Below are positions 33,730 through 41,068 of a stretch of 50,869 nucleotides of DNA, one piece after another. Below the pieces are notes generated by a model, which saw nothing but the letters and a program-made list of their open reading frames with translations, was not told where the DNA came from and did not search any database. The number at the start of each line of letters is the position of its first letter. The stretch's first letter is position 1. This DNA is from Streptomyces montanisoli (lineage in GTDB: Bacteria > Actinomycetota > Actinomycetes > Streptomycetales > Streptomycetaceae), in contig NZ_JAGIQL010000035.1 in assembly GCF_017813245.1 (NCBI RefSeq), positions 1-50,869 on the forward strand, written 5' to 3'. A program made the translations under genes and the position numbers.

Positions 33730-34224
33730 ATGACCCGCAGCGACGACTACGCCACGTACATCGCCGGCCTGCCCCGGATCCTCGCCGGTGCGGGCATGTT
33801 GTTCAGGGATGTCGCGGGCCGGGTGCTCGCGGTCGAGCCCAACTACCGCGAGGGCTGGGCCCTGCCGGGCGGGACCGTCGAGTCGGACGACGGCGAGAGC
33901 CCGCGCCAGGCGGCACGCCGGGAGACGCTGGAGGAGATCGGCCTGGACATCGCGCCCGGGCGGCTGCTGACCGTGGACTGGGTGCGCGGCCCCGGCCGCC
34001 CGCCGATCGCCGCCTACCTCTACGACGGCGGTGTGCTCAGCGCGGGGCAGCTCGCGGCGATCGTGCTGCAGGAGGCCGAGCTGGTGTCGTGGCGGCTGGT
34101 GGAGCGCCCCGAGATCCCCGCGCACTTCCCCGGGCCGCTGGGTGACCGCGTGCTCGCGGCGCTCGACGCGGTGGAATCGGGCGCGGGGACGGTCGAGCTG
34201 GAGAGCGGCCGCCCGGTCGGCTGA
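33730..34224 (+). CDS. Nudix hydrolase
   Basis: A protein of 164 residues. The Nudix box reads GGTVESDDGESPRQAARRE followed by TLEEIGLD. It keeps REx-x-EExG but has two extra residues (DD) in the first loop compared with the usual G-x5-E spacing. The substrate (a nucleoside diphosphate derivative) is not predictable. No ribosome site is visible; a -10-like TAGGCT (33718–33723) six bases before the ATG suggests a leaderless transcript. It converges with the Ogt gene. Confidence 0.88.
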   Translation: MTRSDDYATYIAGLPRILAGAGMLFRDVAGRVLAVEPNYREGWALPGGTVESDDGESPRQAARRETLEEIGLDIAPGRLLTVDWVRGPGRPPIAAYLYDGGVLSAGQLAAIVLQEAELVSWRLVERPEIPAHFPGPLGDRVLAALDAVESGAGTVELESGRPVG

Positions 34225-34269
34225 GGGATCTCCGACAGGCTCTCTTCGACAGAACGAAGACCATCTCCG

Positions 34270-34773
34270 TCAGAACAGGGTGCCCTCCGGGGACGTCGCG
34301 TTCGCCGACTCGAGCGCCAGCAGACGCTGCTTGTTGGCGAGGCCGCCGCCGTAGCCCGTGAGGCTGCCGCTCGCACCGATCACGCGGTGGCAGGGCACCA
34401 CGATGCTGACGGGGTTCTTGCCGTTCGCCAGGCCGACGGCGCGGGAGGCGCCGGGCCTGCCGATGGCCTGGGCGAGCTCCCCGTACGAACGCGTCTCGCC
34501 GTAGGGGATGCGCCGGAGCTCCCGCCACACGAGGCGCTGGAACTCCGTGCCCGCCATGTGCAGCGGCAGGTCGAACTCCCGCAGCTCGCCGCGGAAGTAG
34601 GCGTCGAGCTGCGCGATCACGTCGGGGAACGGGTCGTCCGAGCGGGTGCCGAAGGTCTCCGGCGCGGGCATGTGGCGGTGGTCGGTCATGAAGACGCCGC
34701 TCAGGGCGGAGTCGACGGCCACCAGGGTCAGGGGCCCGAGCGGGCTGTCCATCAGGGTGTGCTGGCGTCGCAT
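34270..34773 (-). CDS. ogt: methylated-DNA–protein-cysteine S-methyltransferase
   Basis: A protein of 167 residues from the ATG at 34773 with GGAG nine bases upstream. The C-terminal domain carries FQRLVWRELRRIPYGETRSYGELA (the DNA-binding helix-turn-helix with the Arg finger) and the acceptor Cys128 in VSIVVPCHRVIG. It removes alkyl groups from O6-alkylguanine in a suicide reaction. It lies 48 bases downstream of the Ada-AlkA gene on the same strand, so the two probably form one adaptive-response transcript. Confidence 0.95.
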   Translation of the reverse strand: MRRQHTLMDSPLGPLTLVAVDSALSGVFMTDHRHMPAPETFGTRSDDPFPDVIAQLDAYFRGELREFDLPLHMAGTEFQRLVWRELRRIPYGETRSYGELAQAIGRPGASRAVGLANGKNPVSIVVPCHRVIGASGSLTGYGGGLANKQRLLALESANATSPEGTLF

Positions 34774-34821
34774 GGGTCGAGTCTCCGGTCTGTGGTGCAC
34801 ATCTGTGGTTCGTGGGGGGAG

Positions 34822-36303
34822 CTATGCGGGGAGGCGGTTGATCGGGTGGTCGTCGGTCGCCCACAGGTACTGCGTGGCGTAGGCGCGCCACGGCCGCCAG
34901 GCCGCCGCCCGGGCCGTCAGCGCGGCCGGGGTGGCCGGGAGGCCGAGGTGCGCGGCGGCCTTGCGCATGCCGAGGTCGGTGGGGAGGAAGGCGTCGGGGT
35001 CGCCGAGCGCGCGCATGGCGATCGCCTCCACGGTCCAGGGGCCGAAGCCGGGGAGGGCGGACAGCCGCGCCCGTGCCTCGTCCCAGTCGCTCTCGGGGCC
35101 GAGGTTGAGGGTCTCGCAGGCCAGCGCCTCGACGAGGCCGAGGAGGGTGCGGCGCCGGCTGCGGGGGAACGCGAGCGACTCGGGGTCGAGCACCGCGAGC
35201 GCCCGCGGGGCCGGGAAGAGGTGCGTGAGCCCGCCTTCGGGGTCGTCCACCGGCGTGCCGTACGCGGTGACGAGACGGGCCGCGTGCGTACGGGCCGCCG
35301 CCGTGGAGACCTGCTGGCCGAGCACGGCGCGTACGGCGAACTCCGCCGCGTCCACCGTGCGCGGTACCCGCCGGCCCGGCGCCTTGCGCACCAGCGGTTC
35401 GAGCTCGGGATCGGCGGAGAGCTGGGTGTCCACGGCGACGGGGTCGGCGTCCAGGTCGAGCAGCCTGCGGCAGCCGCTGATGGCGACGGTGAGGTCACGC
35501 GGGTCGGTGAGCGAGAGCCGGCACGCGACATGGCCCGGCCGCGGCGAGAGTGACACGATGCCGTGCCCGTACGGCAGCGACAGCGTGCGCCGGTAGGCCC
35601 CGTCGCGCCACTCCTCCACGCCGGGCACGGCCGTGGCCGCGAGGTGCCCGAACAGGTTGTCCGGGTTGAGCGGCTCGCGGAACGGCAGCCGGAGCGCGAT
35701 GACGCCGGGCACGGGCGGCGCCGCGCCGCGCCCGCCGCTCGCGGCGCTCCTCCGGCGCAGCTCGCTCGGCGCGAGGGCGAAGACCTCCTGGACCGTGTCG
35801 TTGAAGGAGCGCACGGAGGCGAAGCCCGCCGCGAAGGCGATCTCGGCCATCGGCAGCCGCGTCGTCTCGATGAGCAGCCTGGCGGTCTGGGCGCGCTGGG
35901 CGCGTGCGAGCGCCAGCGGTCCCGCACCGAGCTCGGCGCGCAGCTGGCGCTCGATCTGGCGCGACGAGTAGCCGAGCCGCGAGGCGAGCCCCGGCACGCC
36001 CTCGCGGTCCACGACGCCGTCCTGGATGAGCCGCATCGCGCGGGCCACGCTGTCGGCGCGGGCGTTCCACGCGGGCGAGCCCGGGCTCGCGTCCGGCCTG
36101 CACCGCTTGCAGGCGCGGAACCCGGCCTGCTGGCACGCGGCGGCGCTCGGCCAGAACTGCATGTTCTCCGTCTTCGGGGGCACGACGGGGCAGCTGGGCC
36201 TGCAGTAGATTCCCGTGGTGAGTACCGCGGTGAAGAACCAGCCGTCGAACCGCGCGTCCTTCGACCGGACGGCCCGGATGCAGCGTTCCCTGTCGGTGTG
36301 CAT
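34822..36303 (-). CDS. Ada regulatory domain–AlkA glycosylase fusion
   Basis: A protein of 493 residues from ATG 36303 (MHTDRERCIRAVRSKDARFDG). Domains in order: (1) Ada zinc domain with Cys34, Cys38, Cys65, Cys68, where Cys34 would be the methylphosphotriester acceptor; (2) AraC-type DNA-binding region, about 80–180 (LASRLGYSSRQIERQL and AFAAGFASVRSFND); (3) AlkA N-terminal domain, about 190–290; (4) HhH-GPD glycosylase with LPGFGPWTVEAIAMRAL and catalytic Asp443 in LPTDLGMR. It senses alkylation damage, activates transcription and excises alkylated bases. In E. coli these jobs belong to Ada and AlkA separately. Ogt is encoded next to it. Confidence 0.93.
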   Translation of the reverse strand: MHTDRERCIRAVRSKDARFDGWFFTAVLTTGIYCRPSCPVVPPKTENMQFWPSAAACQQAGFRACKRCRPDASPGSPAWNARADSVARAMRLIQDGVVDREGVPGLASRLGYSSRQIERQLRAELGAGPLALARAQRAQTARLLIETTRLPMAEIAFAAGFASVRSFNDTVQEVFALAPSELRRRSAASGGRGAAPPVPGVIALRLPFREPLNPDNLFGHLAATAVPGVEEWRDGAYRRTLSLPYGHGIVSLSPRPGHVACRLSLTDPRDLTVAISGCRRLLDLDADPVAVDTQLSADPELEPLVRKAPGRRVPRTVDAAEFAVRAVLGQQVSTAAARTHAARLVTAYGTPVDDPEGGLTHLFPAPRALAVLDPESLAFPRSRRRTLLGLVEALACETLNLGPESDWDEARARLSALPGFGPWTVEAIAMRALGDPDAFLPTDLGMRKAAAHLGLPATPAALTARAAAWRPWRAYATQYLWATDDHPINRLPA

Positions 36304-36491
36304 GACCCCAGCATGCGGGACGGGAGGGGCCGAAGCTCGCAGAAAAACGACATCAAGCCGGCCCGGTCCCGTGCCCGCGGTCATGGTGGTGGCGTGATCG
36401 GCCCCACATTCCGCGCGCGGCCCGCGCGGTAGCATCCACGCGTGACGAGTACCCGCGCAACTGCTGCCCGCGCCACGCGGATTGCCGCCTC

Positions 36492-37352
36492 ATGAGCGCC
36501 GCGGCCGACGGTGGCCGGCTGCTCGCCATCAGCGACCTGCACGCGGCGCACGCCGCCAACGCGGAGATCATCGACGGGCTGCGGCCTACGTCCGATCAGG
36601 ACTGGCTGCTCGTCGCGGGCGACGTCGGCGAGATCAGCACGGACATCGAGCGCACCCTCGCCCTGCTCGCCGGACGGTTCGCCACCGTGGTCTGGGTCCC
36701 GGGCAACCACGAGTTGTGGACGCATCCGTCCGATCCGCTGACACTGCGCGGCGACCACCGCTACCGGCACCTCGTGTCGCTGTGCCGGGGGCTCGGGATC
36801 GTCACGCCCGAGGACCCCTACCCGGTGTGGCGCGGCGCGGGCGGCCCCGTCACCGTCGCGCCGCTGTTCCTGCTGTACGACTACACGTTCCACGCCCCCG
36901 GCACGTCGAGCAAGGAGGAGTCGCTGCGCACGGCGCACGAGGCGGGCGTGGTGTGCACGGACGAGTACCTGCTGCATCCGGACCCGTACGAGAGCCGCGA
37001 CGCGTGGTGCCGTGCGAGGGTCGAGACGACGCGGGCGCGGCTCGACGCGTGCGACCCGTCGCTGCCGACGGTGCTGGTCAGCCACTGGCCGCTGGTGCGC
37101 GAACCGACGGATGTCATGTACCACCCCGAGTTTGCCCAGTGGTGCGGCACGGTGGCGACGGCCGACTGGCACGTCAGGTACCGGGCCGCGGCGGCCGTCT
37201 ACGGGCACCTGCACATCCCGCGCACCACGTCGTACGACGGCGTGCCGTTCGTCGAGGTCTCCGTCGGCTATCCGCGCGAGTGGTCAGGGCGTCCCGGCGG
37301 GGCGCCCGGACTGCGCCGGATCCTGCCCGCTCCCGCGGGGGCGGTGCGGTGA
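36492..37352 (+). CDS. metallophosphoesterase
   Basis: A protein of 286 residues. Calcineurin-like signatures: ISDLHAAH (Asp15, His17), VAGDVGE, VPGNHELW, VSHWPLV and YGHLHIPRT. These give the full set of ligands for two metals. The substrate is unknown. Its GTGA stop/start overlap with the phosphopantetheinyl transferase gene is, from memory, conserved in other Streptomyces, which suggests a linked role. Acting on phosphopantetheine, CoA or 3',5'-ADP would be attractive but is only inference. It is divergent from the Ada-AlkA gene across 188 bases. Confidence 0.9.
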   Translation: MSAAADGGRLLAISDLHAAHAANAEIIDGLRPTSDQDWLLVAGDVGEISTDIERTLALLAGRFATVVWVPGNHELWTHPSDPLTLRGDHRYRHLVSLCRGLGIVTPEDPYPVWRGAGGPVTVAPLFLLYDYTFHAPGTSSKEESLRTAHEAGVVCTDEYLLHPDPYESRDAWCRARVETTRARLDACDPSLPTVLVSHWPLVREPTDVMYHPEFAQWCGTVATADWHVRYRAAAAVYGHLHIPRTTSYDGVPFVEVSVGYPREWSGRPGGAPGLRRILPAPAGAVR

Positions 37353-38041
37353 TCGCGGAGCTGCTGCCGCGGTCGGTGACCGCGTACGACACGTTCGCCG
37401 ACGCGTCTGGCGACGTGCTGTTCCCCGAGGAGGAGGCCGTCGTGGCGCGCGCCGTCGACAAGCGGCGCCGCGAGTTCGCGACCGTCAGGGAGCTGGCCAG
37501 GACGGCGATGGCGGAGCTCGGCATCGCGCCCGCTCCCCTGCTCCCGGACCGGCGGGGCGCGCCGCGCTGGCCCGAGGGGATCGTCGGCAGCATGACGCAC
37601 TGCGACGGCTACCGTGCCGTGGCGGTGGCCCGCGCCAGGGAGGTCTACGCGATAGGGGTGGACGCGGAGCCGAACGATCCGCTGCCGGACGGCGTGCTCG
37701 ATGTCGTGACGGTGCCCGCCGAGCGTGCTGTGCTGGCGGAGCTGGCCGCGTCGCACCCGCGGGTGGCGTGGGACCGGCTGGTGTTCAGCGCCAAGGAGTC
37801 CATCTTCAAGGCGTGGTACCCGAGGACGCGCCACGAGCTCGACTTCACCGAGGCCGAGGTGGTGCCCGTGCCGGAGGGCGAGGCGGCCGGCACGTTCACC
37901 TTCACACTGGCTCCGGGGCCCGACGCGCCGGACACCCGGTGGCTGACGGTGGCGCGCGGGCGCTGGACGGTCGGCGACGGCATCGTGGTCACGGCCCTGT
38001 CGTTGCCGGCGGCGAACCTGCCCGCGCAGCGGCGCGGCTGA
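37349..38041 (+). CDS. Sfp/Svp-type 4'-phosphopantetheinyl transferase
   Basis: A protein of 230 residues from a GTG overlapping the phosphoesterase stop. The layout (LLPRSV, FPEEEAVVARAVDKRRREF, PLLPDRRGAPRWPEGIVGSMTHCDGYRA) closely resembles Svp of Streptomyces verticillus from memory. The catalytic set is Asp105 and Glu107 in IGVDAEPND, and Glu150 and Lys154 in FSAKESIFKAWYP. It transfers phosphopantetheine from CoA onto carrier proteins of polyketide and non-ribosomal peptide synthases, usually with broad specificity. No such synthase is in the window, so it probably serves clusters elsewhere. Confidence 0.94.
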   Translation: MIAELLPRSVTAYDTFADASGDVLFPEEEAVVARAVDKRRREFATVRELARTAMAELGIAPAPLLPDRRGAPRWPEGIVGSMTHCDGYRAVAVARAREVYAIGVDAEPNDPLPDGVLDVVTVPAERAVLAELAASHPRVAWDRLVFSAKESIFKAWYPRTRHELDFTEAEVVPVPEGEAAGTFTFTLAPGPDAPDTRWLTVARGRWTVGDGIVVTALSLPAANLPAQRRG

Positions 38042-38335
38042 ACCTCCGCGGCGCCGCCGCGCGGGGGCACGTCCGGCGTGCACGTCGACGACGTCGAGGA
38101 CGTCGACGAGACGGCCCAGCTTGCCGCGGGCGCGGGCGCCGTCGCGGCGGGGTACCTCCACCCAGGCCACGGCGGGCCCGTGCGGTGGCACGTCGTACGA
38201 CAGGTGGCGCACGTCCATGGCGCCCAGGGCCGAGGCGATGCGCCCGAGCGCGCCGTGGCCGGCGCTCACGGTGACCCGGAGGGTGCACGCGGCACGCGGT
38301 GCCGTGCCGTCCTGTCCTGAGGCGTTCGTCGTCAT
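38042..38335 (-). CDS. ACT-domain protein (IlvN/IlvM-like), 3' end uncertain
   Basis: The start MTTNASGQDGT at 38335 has AGGA seven bases upstream. Residues about 17–90 form a single ACT-like domain: CTLRVTVSAGHGALGRIASALG, HLSYDV, then KLGRLVDVLDVVDVH, the pattern of acetolactate synthase small subunits. No stop codon follows. The frame stays open to 37268, across the antisense of the phosphopantetheinyl transferase gene, where the protein looks non-coding. I end the feature at the neighbour's stop; the true end is unknown. ACT domains bind amino acids. An attenuator-like leader lies upstream, which supports an amino-acid-linked role. Confidence 0.6.
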
Positions 38336-38425
38336 GGCGGTGTCCTGTCCTTCTCGCGCGTGCCGATGGGCCGCGTCGGCGGTGGTGGCCTGGTGGCCGG
38401 GGTGTACGCGGCGGCCCGGAAACCG

Positions 38426-38490
38426 GGGAAAGAAAAAGACCCCTCGCGGGTGCGAGAGGTCTGCGTGCGGGCGGTGGGCCGCGCGAGGGG
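38426..38490 (-). promoter_or_regulatory. attenuator before the ACT gene
   Basis: Read on the minus strand: a terminator stem (38461–38452 with 38447–38438, one G-U pair, 4-base loop) followed by a T-rich run TTTTTCTTT. The terminator's 3' arm can instead pair over nine bases with CCCCTCGCG at 38490–38482, which would prevent termination. A short reading frame ends six bases before that upstream arm. This is the layout of ribosome-mediated attenuators. The rest of the 427-base gap from 38336 to 38762 shows nothing else I can support. Confidence 0.6.
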
Positions 38491-38495
38491 GAGGT

Positions 38496-38582
38496 TCACT
38501 TCCCGGTCGGCCCGGTGCCGGCACGCTGCCGCTGATAATGAGCCGACGCCGCATGGCGGCGATTGTGGCACCACCGGGGCAT
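38496..38582 (-). CDS. possible leader peptide of the attenuator
   Basis: A 28-codon frame starting MPRWCHNRRHAAS and ending with TGA at 38498–38496, just before the antiterminator arm. A ribosome finishing here would cover that arm and let the terminator form. There is no run of one control amino acid (single Trp, Cys, Tyr; three His; six Arg), and the ribosome site is poor. A second start at 38554 (MRRRLIISG) is in frame with the ACT gene and has no stop before it. Confidence 0.3.
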   Translation of the reverse strand: MPRWCHNRRHAASAHYQRQRAGTGPTGK

Positions 38583-38762
38583 CCTTGGGACGCTCGTCTC
38601 ACCTGGCGGACCACGGCGCGGCCTGGGAGCGCTGGGCGGCCAGGTCGTCCCAGGCGCCGTCGTGCTCGGCCCAGCGGTGCGGCGGCGAAAGGAAGCCGCA
38701 CCTGCTCGCGGCGCTTCCCCAGGTGCTCTGACGAGCGCAGGCCGTCCGGCGGGAGACCGCGG

Positions 38763-40172
38763 CTACCGCCTCCTGCGCAGCTCCCGCCAGACCGCCTTGG
38801 CCGCGTTGTGCCCGCTCATCCCGTGCACCCCTGGCCCCGGCGGTGTCGCGGACGAGCAGAGGAAGACCGCCGGGTGGGGCGTCGTGTACGGCGAGAGCGT
38901 CAGCTTCGGGCGCAGCAGCAGCTGGAGCCCCTGGGCCGCGCCGCAGGCGATGTCGCCGCCGACGTAGTTCGCGTTGTGCCGGGCGAGTTCCGGCGGGCCC
39001 GCCGTCGCCCTGGCGAGCACCAGATCGCGGAAGCCGGGGGCGAAACGGTCGAGTTGGCGCTCGACCGCGTCCGTGAGGTCACCCGTCCAGCCGTGCGGGA
39101 CATGCCCGTACGCCCAGAAGACGTGCTTGCCCTCCGGCGCCCTCGACGGGTCCACCACGCTCGGCTGGGCCGTGATCAGGAAGGGCACCTCGGGAGCGGT
39201 GGATCCGTAGGCCTGCTTCAGGGCCGTGCCGATCTCGGCGCTCGTGGGGCCGATCTGCACGGTGCCGGCGCGGCGTGCGGCCTCGGCCGTCCACGGCATG
39301 GGCCCGTCGAGCGCGTAGTCGAGCTTGAAGACGCCCGGCCCGTACCGGTACCCGTCGTAGAAGCGGCCGAGTCCCGCGATCCGGGCGAGCGCCGTCGGCG
39401 AGGTGTCGAACACGTAGGCGCGGGCCGGCGGGAGGTCGTCGAGGCGCTTGACCTCGAAATCGGTGTGGACGCTCCCGCCGCAGGCCCGCAGGTATCCGGC
39501 GAGCGCGTCGGAGATCGCCTGGGACCCGCCGCGCGCCACCGGCCAGCCGCCCGCGTGCGCGGCGAGCGCGAACATCAGGCCGATCCCCGCCGTGGCGATG
39601 CCGCCGAGCGGCGAGATGACGTGCGCGGCCAGCCCGGCGAACAGCGCCTTGGCCCTCTCGTCGCGGAACCGGCGCACCAGCCAGTTGTACGGGGGCAGAC
39701 CGGCGAGCCCGAACCGGGCGAGCGTCACGATGTCACGCGGCAGCCCTCGCGGCGGCAGCGAGAGGAAGTCGGCCGCGAGCGTGTCCCACCGGCCGAGGAA
39801 CGGCGCTACCAGCCGCCGGTAGGCGCCCGCGTCGTGCGCGCCGAGGGACGCGGCCGTCTCGGCGACGGACCGGGCGAGCACCGCGGCCGAGCCGTCGTCG
39901 AAGGGGTGTGCCATCGGCAGTTCCGCGTGCAGCCATTCGAGGCCGTGGCGTGCCAGCGGCATCCCGCTGAACGCGGGCGATCCGGCGCCCAGCGGATGGA
40001 CGGCCGAGCACGGGTCGTGCCGGAAGCCGGGCAGCGTCAGCTCCTCGGTGCGGGCGCCGCCACCGATGCTCCCCTCGGCCTCGAAGACGGCAACGGCCAT
40101 ACCGCGCCTCGCCAGTTCCGCCGCGGCGGTCAGCCCGTTGGGGCCCGCACCCACGACGACGGCATCGAGCAT
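38763..40172 (-). CDS. FAD-dependent phytoene desaturase-like oxidoreductase
   Basis: A protein of 469 residues from ATG 40172 with GAGG eight bases upstream; an upstream in-frame extension looks non-coding. The N-terminus is the dinucleotide fold [22 protein letters not shown], then [16 protein letters not shown]. The C-terminal signature [27 protein letters not shown] is that of CrtI-like oxidoreductases. It is a soluble flavoprotein of the carotenoid-desaturase/RetSat group. No other carotenoid gene lies nearby, so the substrate is unknown. It is 64 bases downstream of the inositol-phosphatase-like gene. Confidence 0.88.
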   Translation of the reverse strand: MLDAVVVGAGPNGLTAAAELARRGMAVAVFEAEGSIGGGARTEELTLPGFRHDPCSAVHPLGAGSPAFSGMPLARHGLEWLHAELPMAHPFDDGSAAVLARSVAETAASLGAHDAGAYRRLVAPFLGRWDTLAADFLSLPPRGLPRDIVTLARFGLAGLPPYNWLVRRFRDERAKALFAGLAAHVISPLGGIATAGIGLMFALAAHAGGWPVARGGSQAISDALAGYLRACGGSVHTDFEVKRLDDLPPARAYVFDTSPTALARIAGLGRFYDGYRYGPGVFKLDYALDGPMPWTAEAARRAGTVQIGPTSAEIGTALKQAYGSTAPEVPFLITAQPSVVDPSRAPEGKHVFWAYGHVPHGWTGDLTDAVERQLDRFAPGFRDLVLARATAGPPELARHNANYVGGDIACGAAQGLQLLLRPKLTLSPYTTPHPAVFLCSSATPPGPGVHGMSGHNAAKAVWRELRRRR

Positions 40173-40236
40173 CGACGGCACCTCGGACTCCTTCGTCAGC
40201 CGACGGCAAGGGACCAAGGATAGGCCGCCCCCGCGG

Positions 40237-41067
40237 TCAGCCGCCCAGCAGGATCCGTCGCACGTGCCTGGCCGTCGCCTCGGTGCGCGCCGCGGTGAAC
40301 GGCAGCGCGTTGCCGCCGGTGATGCGGTAGGGGACACCGCTGAGGGTGAGGTGCGCGCCGCCGGCCTCCGTCACGAGCAGCAGCCCGGCCGCATGGTCCC
40401 AGGCGTACTCCCAGTTGTACGCGACGGCGTCCAACTCGCCGGTGGCGAGGGCCAGGTAGTCGAGGCCCGCGGAACCGCTGCCGCGCAGCTCGGCGCCGGA
40501 GCCGGCGAGTCCCGACAGGGCGCGCTTCTGCTCCTCGGAGGTGTGGTCGGGGTGCGACATCGCGACGCGCAGCCGCCGGCCGGGCCCGGGCGGCCCGGGC
40601 CGCAGCACCTCGCCGTCCAGCCGTGCGCCGCGGCCGCGCAGGGCGACGGCCATCCGGCCGGTGGCCGGCGCGTACGTCCAGGAGGCGAGGACCTCCCCGT
40701 AGCGCGCGAGGGCGACGAGCGTGCAGAAGCCCGGCTCGCCGGCCACGAAGACGCGGGTGCCGTCGACGGGGTCCACGATCCACACCGGCGCGTCGCCGTC
40801 GAGCGCCTCGTACACCGCGGGGTCCGCGTGCACGGACTCCTCGCCGACCACGGCGGAGCCGGGCAGCAGCGCGGTGAGCGAGCTCGCCAGGTGTGCCTCG
40901 GCCCCGCGGTCGGCGACCGTGACGAGGTCGTGCGGGCCGCTCTTCTGCGCGATGTCGGCCGCGGAGAGCTGCCGGTAGCGCGGCATGATCTCGGCCTCGG
41001 CCGCGGCCCTGATCGCCGCCTCGACCGCCGCGCTGTCCGGTACCCGGAAGGCGGGTGCGCCGGCCAT
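40237..41067 (-). CDS. inositol monophosphatase family protein
   Basis: A protein of 276 residues. Metal-binding motifs in order: [24 protein letters not shown] (Glu-Glu), [13 protein letters not shown] (Asp, Asp) and [17 protein letters not shown] (Asp). All ligands of the magnesium-dependent phosphatase are present. Family members act on inositol monophosphate, histidinol phosphate, or PAP; the sequence does not discriminate by eye. It starts one base after the gamma-glutamyltransferase stop on the same strand, so translation is coupled. Confidence 0.9.
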   Translation of the reverse strand: MAGAPAFRVPDSAAVEAAIRAAAEAEIMPRYRQLSAADIAQKSGPHDLVTVADRGAEAHLASSLTALLPGSAVVGEESVHADPAVYEALDGDAPVWIVDPVDGTRVFVAGEPGFCTLVALARYGEVLASWTYAPATGRMAVALRGRGARLDGEVLRPGPPGPGRRLRVAMSHPDHTSEEQKRALSGLAGSGAELRGSGSAGLDYLALATGELDAVAYNWEYAWDHAAGLLLVTEAGGAHLTLSGVPYRITGGNALPFTAARTEATARHVRRILLGG

Positions 41068-41068
41068 G

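Noticed and set aside
37349..38041. The phosphopantetheinyl transferase as the sign of a biosynthetic gene cluster
   Set aside because: No polyketide synthase, peptide synthetase or carrier protein is present in the window.
39448..40223. Carotenoid gene cluster around the CrtI-like oxidoreductase
   Set aside because: No phytoene synthase, GGPP synthase or cyclase lies nearby; its neighbours are unrelated.
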